DNA of 43,346 nucleotides, from contig CATISV010000027.1 in NCBI GenBank assembly GCA_949541125.1, positions 1 through 43,346 on the forward strand. Direction: 5' to 3'. Source of the stretch: Flavobacterium sp. SCGC AAA160-P02 (GTDB lineage: Bacteria > Bacteroidota > Bacteroidia > Flavobacteriales > Flavobacteriaceae). The position numbers and the translations under genes are program-made. The notes below the pieces were generated by a model that saw only the letters and a program-made list of their open reading frames with translations, was not told the DNA's origin and made no database searches. Shown here piece by piece: positions 35,646 to 43,346 of the stretch (position 1 is its first letter; every line of letters begins with the position of its first letter).

Positions 35646-38031
35646 TTTCTAATAATGTCTCTAATGCTAAAATATCAGATACTAACACTTGTCTTGCTTT
35701 ACTTCCTTCAAAGGAACCAACAATACCTGCTGCTTCTAACTGATCAATTAATCGACCAGCTCTGTTGTATCCTAATTTCAGTTTTCTTTGTAAAAGAGAG
35801 GCTGATCCTTGTTGTGCGATCACAATAATTTCAGCAGCTTCTTTAAATAATTTGTCTCTATCCGCAATATCTATATCAATACTCGTACCACTTTCTTCAT
35901 CAATATATTCTGGTAATAAATGAGCATCATGATACCCTCTTTGAGAACCAATAAAATCAGTAATTTTTTCAACCTCAGGAGTATCAATAAAAGCACATTG
36001 AATTCTATTAATATCGTTTCCTGCACTGAAGAGAAGATCTCCACGTCCAACTAATTGATCAGCACCACCAGAATCTAAAATTGTTCTTGAATCAATTTTA
36101 GAGGTAACTCTAAAAGCAATTCTTGCAGGAAAATTTGCTTTAATAATTCCTGTAATTACGTTCACAGAAGGTCTTTGTGTTGCTACAATTAGATGAATTC
36201 CAATGGCCCTTGCCAATTGAGCTAATCTTGCAATAGGAGTTTCTACTTCTTTCCCAGCAGTCATAATTAAGTCCGAAAATTCATCAATTACTAAAACTAT
36301 GTATGGTAGGAATACATGACCATCATTTGGATTTAATTTACGTTCTTTAAATTTAGTATTATATTCTTTGATGTTTCTAACCATCGCCGTCTTGAGTAAA
36401 TCATAGCGATTATCCATTTCAATACATAAAGAGTTTAGTGTATGAACAACTTTGGTTGTATCTGTAATAATCGCATCATTTGTGTCTGGCAGTTTTGCTA
36501 AATAGTGACGTTCAATTTTATTAAATAATGTTAATTCAACTTTTTTAGGATCTACCAAAATAAATTTTACTTCAGCTGGGTGTTTTTGGTAGAGTAGGGA
36601 GGTAAGAACAGCATTTAAACCAACGGATTTTCCTTGTCCAGTTGCGCCAGCCATCAATAAATGAGGAGATTTAGTTAAATCAAAAACAAATGTTTCGTTA
36701 GATATTGTTTTTCCCAAAGCAATTGGAAGCTCCATATTTGAATCTTGAAATTTTTTGGAAGCAATTACGGAATGCATAGAAACAATGGTAGATTTTTTAT
36801 TGGGAACTTCGATTCCAATTGTACCTTTTCCTGGGATTGGTGCAATAATTCGTATTCCCAATGCAGATAGTGATAAAGCAATATCGTCCTCTAAATTTTT
36901 AATTTTTGAAATCCTAATTCCTGCTTCTGGAACAATCTCATATAACGTGATTGTAGGTCCTACAGTTGCTTTAATTTGAGCGATATCAATTTTATAATTT
37001 TTGAGAGTTTCTACAATTTTATTTTTATTTTGTTCAAGTTCTTCAGGGTCTATAGAAATACTTTCGTTGTATTGTTTTAGTAAGTTAAGAGTTGGAAATT
37101 TATAATTTCCTAATTCTAGTGTTGGGTCAAACTCACCAAAATCCTTAAGTAGTTTTTTAGATAATATTTCAGTAACATTTTCTTCTTCTTTTATTTCTTT
37201 AATATCTATCTCAATGTTTTCTTTATTTTTTAAAGTAGGTTCTTCTATTTGAGTAATTGTTTTTTCTTTTGATTTGTTTACCTCAGAGTGATTTTGAATT
37301 GTTGGTTGTAAATTTTTTACTGATAATTCGAATTCAGACTTTTCATCAGTATTAATTTCAATATCCTTAATACTAATATCAGTCTCCTTATTTTCTTTAT
37401 TCAATATTTTAGATGTTTTGAGTTCTGAATTTACAGACTTATTTGTTTTAAAACTTTTAATGAGAGACTCAGGCGTTATTTTAAATTTGATAGTTATATA
37501 GGCAATAAATAAAAAAAGTAAAATAATTCCCAACCCTGTTTTCCCAATAAATAACTGTAAATATTCATTTATTTCATGTCCCACAACACCAGATAATAAG
37601 GTAGATGATTTATTGATCAAACCGAATGATACAGAAACCCAAATCATCATGATTATTCCCCAATTATAGGTGATGATTACTTTGGATAGTTTGGTTTTAA
37701 ATAGCCAAAACAACCCAGTTAAGAATAAAAGATAAGGAATGATAAAGGCTCCTAATCCTACTCCATTATAAATAAAAAAATGACTGAGGTTGGCCCCGAC
37801 TTTACCTAAAAGATTTTTCCCTTGTACTGATTTATTAGAAAATTGACCAATAATACTTTGGTCTTCTTGCCAGTTAAAGAAAAATGAAACAAATGCAACA
37901 AAAAGAAAAATAGAAAATAAAATTAAAAAAGAACCAATAACAGTTTGTGTTTGCCTACTTCTAAAAAAAGTAATAATAGAACCAGCCTCTGTTGATTTAT
38001 TCTTAATAGAATTTTCATTTATTTTCGCCAT
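35629..38031 (-). CDS. ftsK: DNA translocase FtsK/SpoIIIE
   Basis: Four N-terminal TM helices, GATGQGKSVGLN Walker A, VLVIDEFSDL, LARAIGIHLIVATQRPSVNVITG, C-terminal gamma winged helix SASLLQRKLKLGYNRAGRLIDQLEAAGIVG. Confidence 0.96.
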   Translation of the reverse strand: MAKINENSIKNKSTEAGSIITFFRSRQTQTVIGSFLILFSIFLFVAFVSFFFNWQEDQSIIGQFSNKSVQGKNLLGKVGANLSHFFIYNGVGLGAFIIPYLLFLTGLFWLFKTKLSKVIITYNWGIIMMIWVSVSFGLINKSSTLLSGVVGHEINEYLQLFIGKTGLGIILLFLFIAYITIKFKITPESLIKSFKTNKSVNSELKTSKILNKENKETDISIKDIEINTDEKSEFELSVKNLQPTIQNHSEVNKSKEKTITQIEEPTLKNKENIEIDIKEIKEEENVTEILSKKLLKDFGEFDPTLELGNYKFPTLNLLKQYNESISIDPEELEQNKNKIVETLKNYKIDIAQIKATVGPTITLYEIVPEAGIRISKIKNLEDDIALSLSALGIRIIAPIPGKGTIGIEVPNKKSTIVSMHSVIASKKFQDSNMELPIALGKTISNETFVFDLTKSPHLLMAGATGQGKSVGLNAVLTSLLYQKHPAEVKFILVDPKKVELTLFNKIERHYLAKLPDTNDAIITDTTKVVHTLNSLCIEMDNRYDLLKTAMVRNIKEYNTKFKERKLNPNDGHVFLPYIVLVIDEFSDLIMTAGKEVETPIARLAQLARAIGIHLIVATQRPSVNVITGIIKANFPARIAFRVTSKIDSRTILDSGGADQLVGRGDLLFSAGNDINRIQCAFIDTPEVEKITDFIGSQRGYHDAHLLPEYIDEESGTSIDIDIADRDKLFKEAAEIIVIAQQGSASLLQRKLKLGYNRAGRLIDQLEAAGIVGSFEGSKARQVLVSDILALETLLENEKKA

Positions 38032-38072
38032 AAATATGGAAGAATATTAAAAAGGTAAATATAAGTATTTAC

Positions 38073-38453
38073 TTAGAAAAGAATCACTATTTTAGGAATG
38101 TATATAATACCAGCAATAATTAGAGATATTATCGACGCAAAACCAGAGGCACCAGCTGATACGTCTTTTATAAAACCAATTTTTTCATGGTAATCTTGAT
38201 GCATAAAATCTGCTAATTTTTCAATCCCTGTATTTAAAGATTCTGCAACAAGCACAAGACCAATAGCAAGTGTTTGTATAATCCATTCCATAGGGTTTAG
38301 ATCAAAATAAAAGCCTGCTAGAGTAATTATAAACCCAATGAATAACTGAGCCTTGATGCTATTTTCAGTAGTAACTAAAAACCAGATTCCACGAAATGAA
38401 AATTTGATACTTTTAATTCGCTCAACAATAAAATTATCTTTTGGGTTTTTCAC
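38073..38453 (-). CDS. dgkA: Diacylglycerol kinase family protein
   Basis: 126 aa; VAESLNTGIEKLADF, KDVSAGA. Confidence 0.92.
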   Translation of the reverse strand: MKNPKDNFIVERIKSIKFSFRGIWFLVTTENSIKAQLFIGFIITLAGFYFDLNPMEWIIQTLAIGLVLVAESLNTGIEKLADFMHQDYHEKIGFIKDVSAGASGFASIISLIIAGIIYIPKIVILF

Positions 38454-38612
38454 ATTTAAATCAAATTATCTAGATAGATTGCTAAAATGATGTCTTTTAT
38501 AAATTTTAAAATATTGATTATTTTATAGTTTTTAATATATTTTTATAAAGGTAATATTTTATCGCTGATAAACATGTGTCAATTTTGTTAATTATTACTA
38601 CATTTAATATGA

Positions 38613-38620
38613 TATCTTCG
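38613..38620 (+). promoter_or_regulatory. Candidate -7 box (TATCTTCG) for the MATE gene
   Basis: Same octamer as upstream of the nrnA-like gene; 17 nt before GTG 38638. Confidence 0.35.
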
Positions 38621-38637
38621 TAACTATTTTTAATACA

Positions 38638-40032
38638 GTGAATTTAGCTATATATACAAAAGAGTTTCAATATAATTGGAAGTTAGCAGCACCAGTTATG
38701 CTCGGAATGTTAGGCCACACTTTTGTTAGTTTTGTCGATAATATCATGGTAGGACAATTAGGAACGGCAGAATTAGCAGCGGTTTCCTTAGGTAATAGTT
38801 TTCTATTTATTGCCATGTCTATAGGAATAGGCTTTTCTACAGCCATTACTCCTTTGATTGCAGAGGCAGATTCTTCAAATAATTTTTTAAGTGCAAAATC
38901 TACTTTCAAACATGGTTTATTCTTGTGTTTTTTTTTGGGAGTTATGCTATTTTTATTGCTTTTTGTTTCAAAATCACTACTATATAGTAACTTTTTAAAT
39001 CAACCCAAAGAAGTAGTATCATTAGCCATCCCTTATCTAGATTTAGTCGCTTTTTCTTTAATTCCATTAGTTATTTTTCAAGCATTTAAACAATTTAGTG
39101 ATGGTTTATCAATGACTATATATCCAATGTATGCAACACTCATTGCCAATATTGTCAATATTATACTTAATTATATTCTAATTTTTGGAAAATTTGGTTT
39201 TCCAGCAATGGGTATTGTAGGAGCAGCATATGGAACCTTATTTTCTCGTTGTATTATGCTTATTTATCTATGGTTTTTATTAGCCAAAAATGAACGCTCT
39301 AAAAAACTGATAACTAATATCAAAATCTTTATATTAGACATACCAATGCTTCAAAAAATCACAAGTTTGGGTGCCCCTAGTGCGTTACAAATGTTTTTTG
39401 AAATAGCCATTTTTACAGCAGCTATTTGGTTAAGTGGATTGTTAGGGAAGAACCCACAAGCAGCCAACCAAATTGCTTTAAACTTATCTTCAATGACTTT
39501 TATGGTTGCTATGGGATTAAGTGTTGCGGCTATGGTTAGAGTTGGAAACCAAAAAGGATTATTAAACTTCATAGAATTGAGAAGAATTGCTTTCTCTATC
39601 TTTTTGTTTGCAGTTATTCTAGCAGTATGCTTTGCAATTTTGTTTCTCATTTTCCGTTTTCAATTACCAAAAATATATTTAGATTTTGATGACGCAATTA
39701 ATTTTGCTGATAATATGGATGTGGTAAACATTGCTTCACAATTATTATTAGCAGCGGCGATATTTCAAATTAGTGATAGTATTCAAGTAGTAGTTTTGGG
39801 AGCTTTAAGAGGCTTACAGGATGTAGTAATACCTACTATTATTACTTTTATAGCATATTGGTTGATTGGATTTCCGATAAGTTTCTTTTTAGGGAAAGAA
39901 GACGTGTTCGGAAGTTTTGGAATTTGGTTGGGTTTATTGGCAGGATTATCTTCAGCATCTATTTTATTATATATTCGTTTCAATTATTTAACTTTAAAAC
40001 TTATCAAAATAAATCAATATGGGACTACCTAA
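38638..40032 (+). CDS. MATE family efflux transporter
   Basis: 12-TM pattern; APVMLGMLGHTFVSFVDNIMVGQLGTAELAAVSLGNS; GTG start. Confidence 0.93.
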   Translation: MNLAIYTKEFQYNWKLAAPVMLGMLGHTFVSFVDNIMVGQLGTAELAAVSLGNSFLFIAMSIGIGFSTAITPLIAEADSSNNFLSAKSTFKHGLFLCFFLGVMLFLLLFVSKSLLYSNFLNQPKEVVSLAIPYLDLVAFSLIPLVIFQAFKQFSDGLSMTIYPMYATLIANIVNIILNYILIFGKFGFPAMGIVGAAYGTLFSRCIMLIYLWFLLAKNERSKKLITNIKIFILDIPMLQKITSLGAPSALQMFFEIAIFTAAIWLSGLLGKNPQAANQIALNLSSMTFMVAMGLSVAAMVRVGNQKGLLNFIELRRIAFSIFLFAVILAVCFAILFLIFRFQLPKIYLDFDDAINFADNMDVVNIASQLLLAAAIFQISDSIQVVVLGALRGLQDVVIPTIITFIAYWLIGFPISFFLGKEDVFGSFGIWLGLLAGLSSASILLYIRFNYLTLKLIKINQYGTT

Positions 40033-40243
40033 ATTTTTATTAGCAGACAATAGTAAGTATCCGGAGGATATATTTGTACTTCATACAGAATTTCCACGTT
40101 TTTTGATCAATTTAAAAAATGATGAAATTGAATGGTTTGAAGATCTTTCTGGAGAAAAAGAAGAAGATATTGCTAGCGAAGTTTCAAATTTAATTAAGGC
40201 TGCTTCCATCTTTTATGATCAACAAATAGAGGGATATAAATAA
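40019..40243 (+). CDS. Small conserved hypothetical protein (74 aa)
   Basis: ATG 40019, overlaps the MATE gene by 14 bp; no internal stop; recognised only as a Bacteroidota-style small ORF. Confidence 0.65.
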   Translation: MGLPKFLLADNSKYPEDIFVLHTEFPRFLINLKNDEIEWFEDLSGEKEEDIASEVSNLIKAASIFYDQQIEGYK

Positions 40244-40253
40244 CTTTATATCC
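40232..40253. terminator. Compact hairpin between convergent genes, including the stop codon of the 74-aa gene
   Basis: Perfect 9-bp stem GGATATAAA / TTTATATCC with loop TAAC; no long U-tract. Confidence 0.5.
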
Positions 40254-40260
40254 TTTATGT

Positions 40261-40785
40261 TTACAACTGATTTACTAGAACTGAATTGAATTTCTTTAAA
40301 TCACCAAAGGTAAATTCATATCTATTTGAATGTATAATTTTTTTATAAACTGTAAGCATTTTGCGGTATTCCAAAATTGTATTTGAATTATGTGAATTCA
40401 AATACAATTCTCTAAATTCAGGCCATTTTCCTTGCCTTTCAATCATAAATTTTGCATAGTAATAATGTTTGTCTTGGTTAGCATCAAAGCCTTTAAAATG
40501 TAATTTGTAAAAATCTAGACTTTCTATTTGCTCATCATTTAGACTAGGAATTGCGTTTGAAATACCTCTAAACATAGTAAGAATATCATGAGTTTCTATA
40601 CAAATATCATAGCTAATTTCCTTTTCGCTCACAACAAATATTTCTCTATATTGTCCTGTGTAACCTTCTTCTAAGATTTCAACTTTTCTCTCATAAAATT
40701 CGTTATCATCTTCTAATTTAGATAGAATTTTAAATTGATTTGCTAAAATTTGTCTTTCTGTAATGCTTAATGTTTTTAAGACCAT
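40261..40785 (-). CDS. YfbU family protein
   Basis: LSITERQILANQFKILSKLE...YERKVEILEEGYTGQYREIF, LHFKGFDAN...YYYAKFMIERQGKWPEF, EYRKMLTVY aligns by eye with the E. coli YfbU pattern. Confidence 0.75.
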   Translation of the reverse strand: MVLKTLSITERQILANQFKILSKLEDDNEFYERKVEILEEGYTGQYREIFVVSEKEISYDICIETHDILTMFRGISNAIPSLNDEQIESLDFYKLHFKGFDANQDKHYYYAKFMIERQGKWPEFRELYLNSHNSNTILEYRKMLTVYKKIIHSNRYEFTFGDLKKFNSVLVNQL

Positions 40786-41101
40786 ATATCACAATTTTTT
40801 TAGATTAAATTTAGTTTTATAATATTGATGTATATAAAAAATAGGTCTATTATCTACTAGGAGGGGATTAAGAAGTTTTTTCTTCAAATTAGACAAAACG
40901 ATTATATCAATTTTCGAGAAATCTATTTTCAATATGATTTTATTAAAACATCATAGAGACAAAGGTTAAAAAAAGTGATCTTTTATCCAATACTTATAAA
41001 AAGTGAAATTTAATTCTCCTTGTTTATAGGTATTGTTTCTTTAAAACTAATGATTTGGTTGCTTTTTTGTAAAGAGACTAGTCTGGTTAGTTCATAATTA
41101 T

Positions 41102-43300
41102 TTATTTTTTCACTAATTCTATTTTATCCAATGAGGCCTCTGTAGTAAATAAACCATAGTTAATAAAAACTTTCTTTTTTTCAATTTTTTCGATGGTTCC
41201 AATAGTGTTGCTGTCAAGTAAACGCACACTATCATTGACTTTAAAGACATAGTTTGACGCTGCTTTGGCCAATTTTTTCACCTCCTCTTTTTTTGCTTTT
41301 CTAACTTCAACCACTTTTTCTAGTACTTCTTTTTCAACTTTTTTAATCACTTCTTGACGTTTTTTTTCAACAATTTTTGTCTGTTTTTTTTGTGATTTTG
41401 TTTTCGTTTTTATAGGATTCTTCTTAGCATGTTTTACTTTTTCTTCTGAAGCCCATTTATTAAAATTGGTATTAAGTTCTTTTTTATTATTGGTTTGAAA
41501 GTATTTGTTAAGTAGTTCGTTAGCTTTTCTTCCTAAAGACAACATCTTTTGATTGTTGTCATATAAATCTTGAAAACCAGCCAATTTAGATTGAATTTTT
41601 TCTTCTTTTTCTTTTAGATTTTCTAGGTGTTCTTTTTCTTTTGATTGTTGTTTTTCTAAGTTATCAGAATTTTTTTGTAATCTGTTTCTTTCTTTTTGAA
41701 GTCTAGAAATTGTTTTATCTAAACGAATTTTCTCGGTTTCTACTCGTTTTTTTGCTTTATTAATAAGACTAAACGGAATCCCATTTTTTTTGGCAACTTC
41801 AAAAGTAAATGAACTACCGGCTTGTCCTATATATAATTTGTATAATGGCTTTAGTGTTTTTTCATCGAACTGCATATTGGCATTAATTACATTCTCTAAC
41901 TCATTGGCCAATACTTTTAAATTAGAGTAATGAGTAGTGATAATACCAAAGGACTTTTTTTGATAAAATTCCTCTAATAATATTTCAGCAAGTGCCCCCC
42001 CTAATTCTGGATCACTTCCTGTGCCAAATTCATCAATAAGAAATAAGGTTTTCTCATTACATTTTCGTAAAAAGTAACGCATATTCTTTAATCGATAACT
42101 GTAAGTACTTAATTGATTTTCAATAGATTGATTATCTCCTATGTCTGTTAAAATGGTTTCAAAAATACTGGTTTCGCTTCGCTCATCTACGGGAATTAAA
42201 ATACCACTTTGCAACATCACCTGTAATAAACCAATAGTTTTTAATGTAATACTTTTACCCCCAGCGTTTGGACCAGAAATAACGATGATTTGCTGTTTTT
42301 TATTTAACTCTATGGTTTGAGGTACTACCACTAGATTAGATTCCTTGTTTTGAACCCATAAAAGAGGATGATAAGCATTCTTAAAAAATAATTTATTTTT
42401 ATTTCCAATACTGGGAAGTAATCCATTAATAGAATGTGCATATTTAGCTTTTGAACCAATAACATCTATATGAGTTAAGTAGATTAGATAGGAATCTAAT
42501 ATTCCGGTATGGGGTCTTAATTGTTCACTTAAGACTCTGAGAATTCGAATTACTTCCTGTTTTTCCTCGTATAGTAGATTTTGTAAATCTCTTTGATAAG
42601 CAAGAGTTTCTTGAGGTGCGATGTAAACAATACTTCCAGACTTAGAAGCACCCAATAAACTTCCTTTTACTTTTTTTCTATGCATGGCTTTAACGGCCAA
42701 CACACGATGGTTGTCTACAACTGTTTCTTTAATATCGTCCAGATAACCTGAACCTTTAGTTTTTCGCAAAGCACTAGCAAAACTTTGCCCAATTTTTCCT
42801 TGTAAAGAATTAATTTCTCTTCTAATTTTTTTTAGAATTGGTGATGCTTTGTCTTCGATCTCTCCATAAGCAGTAATCACTTTTGAAATTTCTTTAATGA
42901 TTTGTGGTATGGATTCGATTTTCTGACTTATATCAAACAGAGAAGGGTAGTAAGGTTTAAATTTTTGAAAATGATTTTTTAATTCATCAACAGTTTCTGA
43001 AACAGATTTAATTTTTAAAAATTTTTCTGGTTCTAGATAACTATTTTCTATTCTTAACCTTTTAATTTGCTCAGATATATTATCAAAGCCATGATTTGGA
43101 ATTCTATTTTCACTTTCAAAGGAGGAAAGGTATTCATTTGTATAAGCTAACTCATTCATCAGCTTTTTCTTATTAGAAAAAGGAATTATTTCTAAGCTTT
43201 GTTTTTTTCCTAATTCTGAAATACTAAAGCTTGCAATTTGTTCTAAAACCGTTCTAAATTCTAAATCTTGTAATGTTTTATCAGAAATATATATACTCAA
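41102..43300 (-). CDS. mutS2: Endonuclease MutS2 homologue lacking the Smr domain
   Basis: Walker A GPNAGGKSITLKT, DIGDNQSIENQLSTYSYRL, LIDEFGTGSDPELGGALAE, TTHYSNLK. Ends in a KOW-like module (VRLLDSNTIGTIEKIEKKKVFINYGLFTTEASLDKIELV). Start appears to be TTG. Confidence 0.93.
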   Translation of the reverse strand: MSIYISDKTLQDLEFRTVLEQIASFSISELGKKQSLEIIPFSNKKKLMNELAYTNEYLSSFESENRIPNHGFDNISEQIKRLRIENSYLEPEKFLKIKSVSETVDELKNHFQKFKPYYPSLFDISQKIESIPQIIKEISKVITAYGEIEDKASPILKKIRREINSLQGKIGQSFASALRKTKGSGYLDDIKETVVDNHRVLAVKAMHRKKVKGSLLGASKSGSIVYIAPQETLAYQRDLQNLLYEEKQEVIRILRVLSEQLRPHTGILDSYLIYLTHIDVIGSKAKYAHSINGLLPSIGNKNKLFFKNAYHPLLWVQNKESNLVVVPQTIELNKKQQIIVISGPNAGGKSITLKTIGLLQVMLQSGILIPVDERSETSIFETILTDIGDNQSIENQLSTYSYRLKNMRYFLRKCNEKTLFLIDEFGTGSDPELGGALAEILLEEFYQKKSFGIITTHYSNLKVLANELENVINANMQFDEKTLKPLYKLYIGQAGSSFTFEVAKKNGIPFSLINKAKKRVETEKIRLDKTISRLQKERNRLQKNSDNLEKQQSKEKEHLENLKEKEEKIQSKLAGFQDLYDNNQKMLSLGRKANELLNKYFQTNNKKELNTNFNKWASEEKVKHAKKNPIKTKTKSQKKQTKIVEKKRQEVIKKVEKEVLEKVVEVRKAKKEEVKKLAKAASNYVFKVNDSVRLLDSNTIGTIEKIEKKKVFINYGLFTTEASLDKIELVKK

Positions 43301-43320
43301 ACCATTATATTTGATTCCTA

Positions 43321-43328
43321 CAAAAATA
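43321..43328 (-). promoter_or_regulatory. Candidate -7 box (TATTTTTG) for mutS2
   Basis: Exact TAnnTTTG match on the minus strand, 20 nt upstream of the TTG start at 43300. Confidence 0.45.
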
Positions 43329-43346
43329 GCAAAGAATGAACGTTAA

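Noticed and set aside
38667-39983. Minus-strand ORFs within the MATE gene (38667..38909, 39351..39650, 39783..39983) and plus-strand 39858..40043
   Set aside because: Shadow ORFs of a membrane-protein gene.
1-43346. CRISPR array, toxin-antitoxin, restriction-modification, retron, phage or transposon genes
   Set aside because: No repeat-spacer pattern, reverse transcriptase, transposase, integrase or defence-type domains found among the ORFs; content is core chromosomal.

Overview
This is an AT-rich window with a Flavobacteriaceae-like (Bacteroidota) gene set. It is densely packed with chromosomal housekeeping genes. I see no CRISPR array, phage, transposase, rRNA, tRNA or obvious defence island. 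Recognisable content, left to right: the 3' end of mnmA, an NMO-family flavoprotein, a cold-shock protein, an MltD-like transglycosylase, mtaB, an orphan peptide-binding lipoprotein, two tandem rhomboids, mutL, ribH, recF, a DUF721 protein, ndk, an nrnA-like DHH phosphoesterase, gldI, a cyclophilin+FKBP fusion PPIase, a PAP2 phosphatase, an LTA-synthase-like sulfatase, a GT39 glycosyltransferase, meaB, cysS, yidD, lgt, two tandem M1 metallopeptidases, a DUF6702 protein, a CarboxypepD_reg-like protein, pepE, ribB with a degenerate ribA-like domain, an LptF/G permease, a LolA-like protein, ftsK, dgkA, a MATE transporter, a YfbU-family protein and mutS2. I could not identify a clear new multi-gene system. 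The observations most worth checking are at domain level. MutL lacks recognisable endonuclease motifs and MutS2 lacks the Smr domain. The GTP cyclohydrolase II half of RibB has lost its Zn and catalytic residues. Other leads are a diverged tandem M1 pair, a dual-family PPIase next to gldI, a possible -1 frameshift extension at the mutS2 stop, and -7 boxes only 5-6 nt from start codons. No database or alignment was run; all family calls come from motif recognition.
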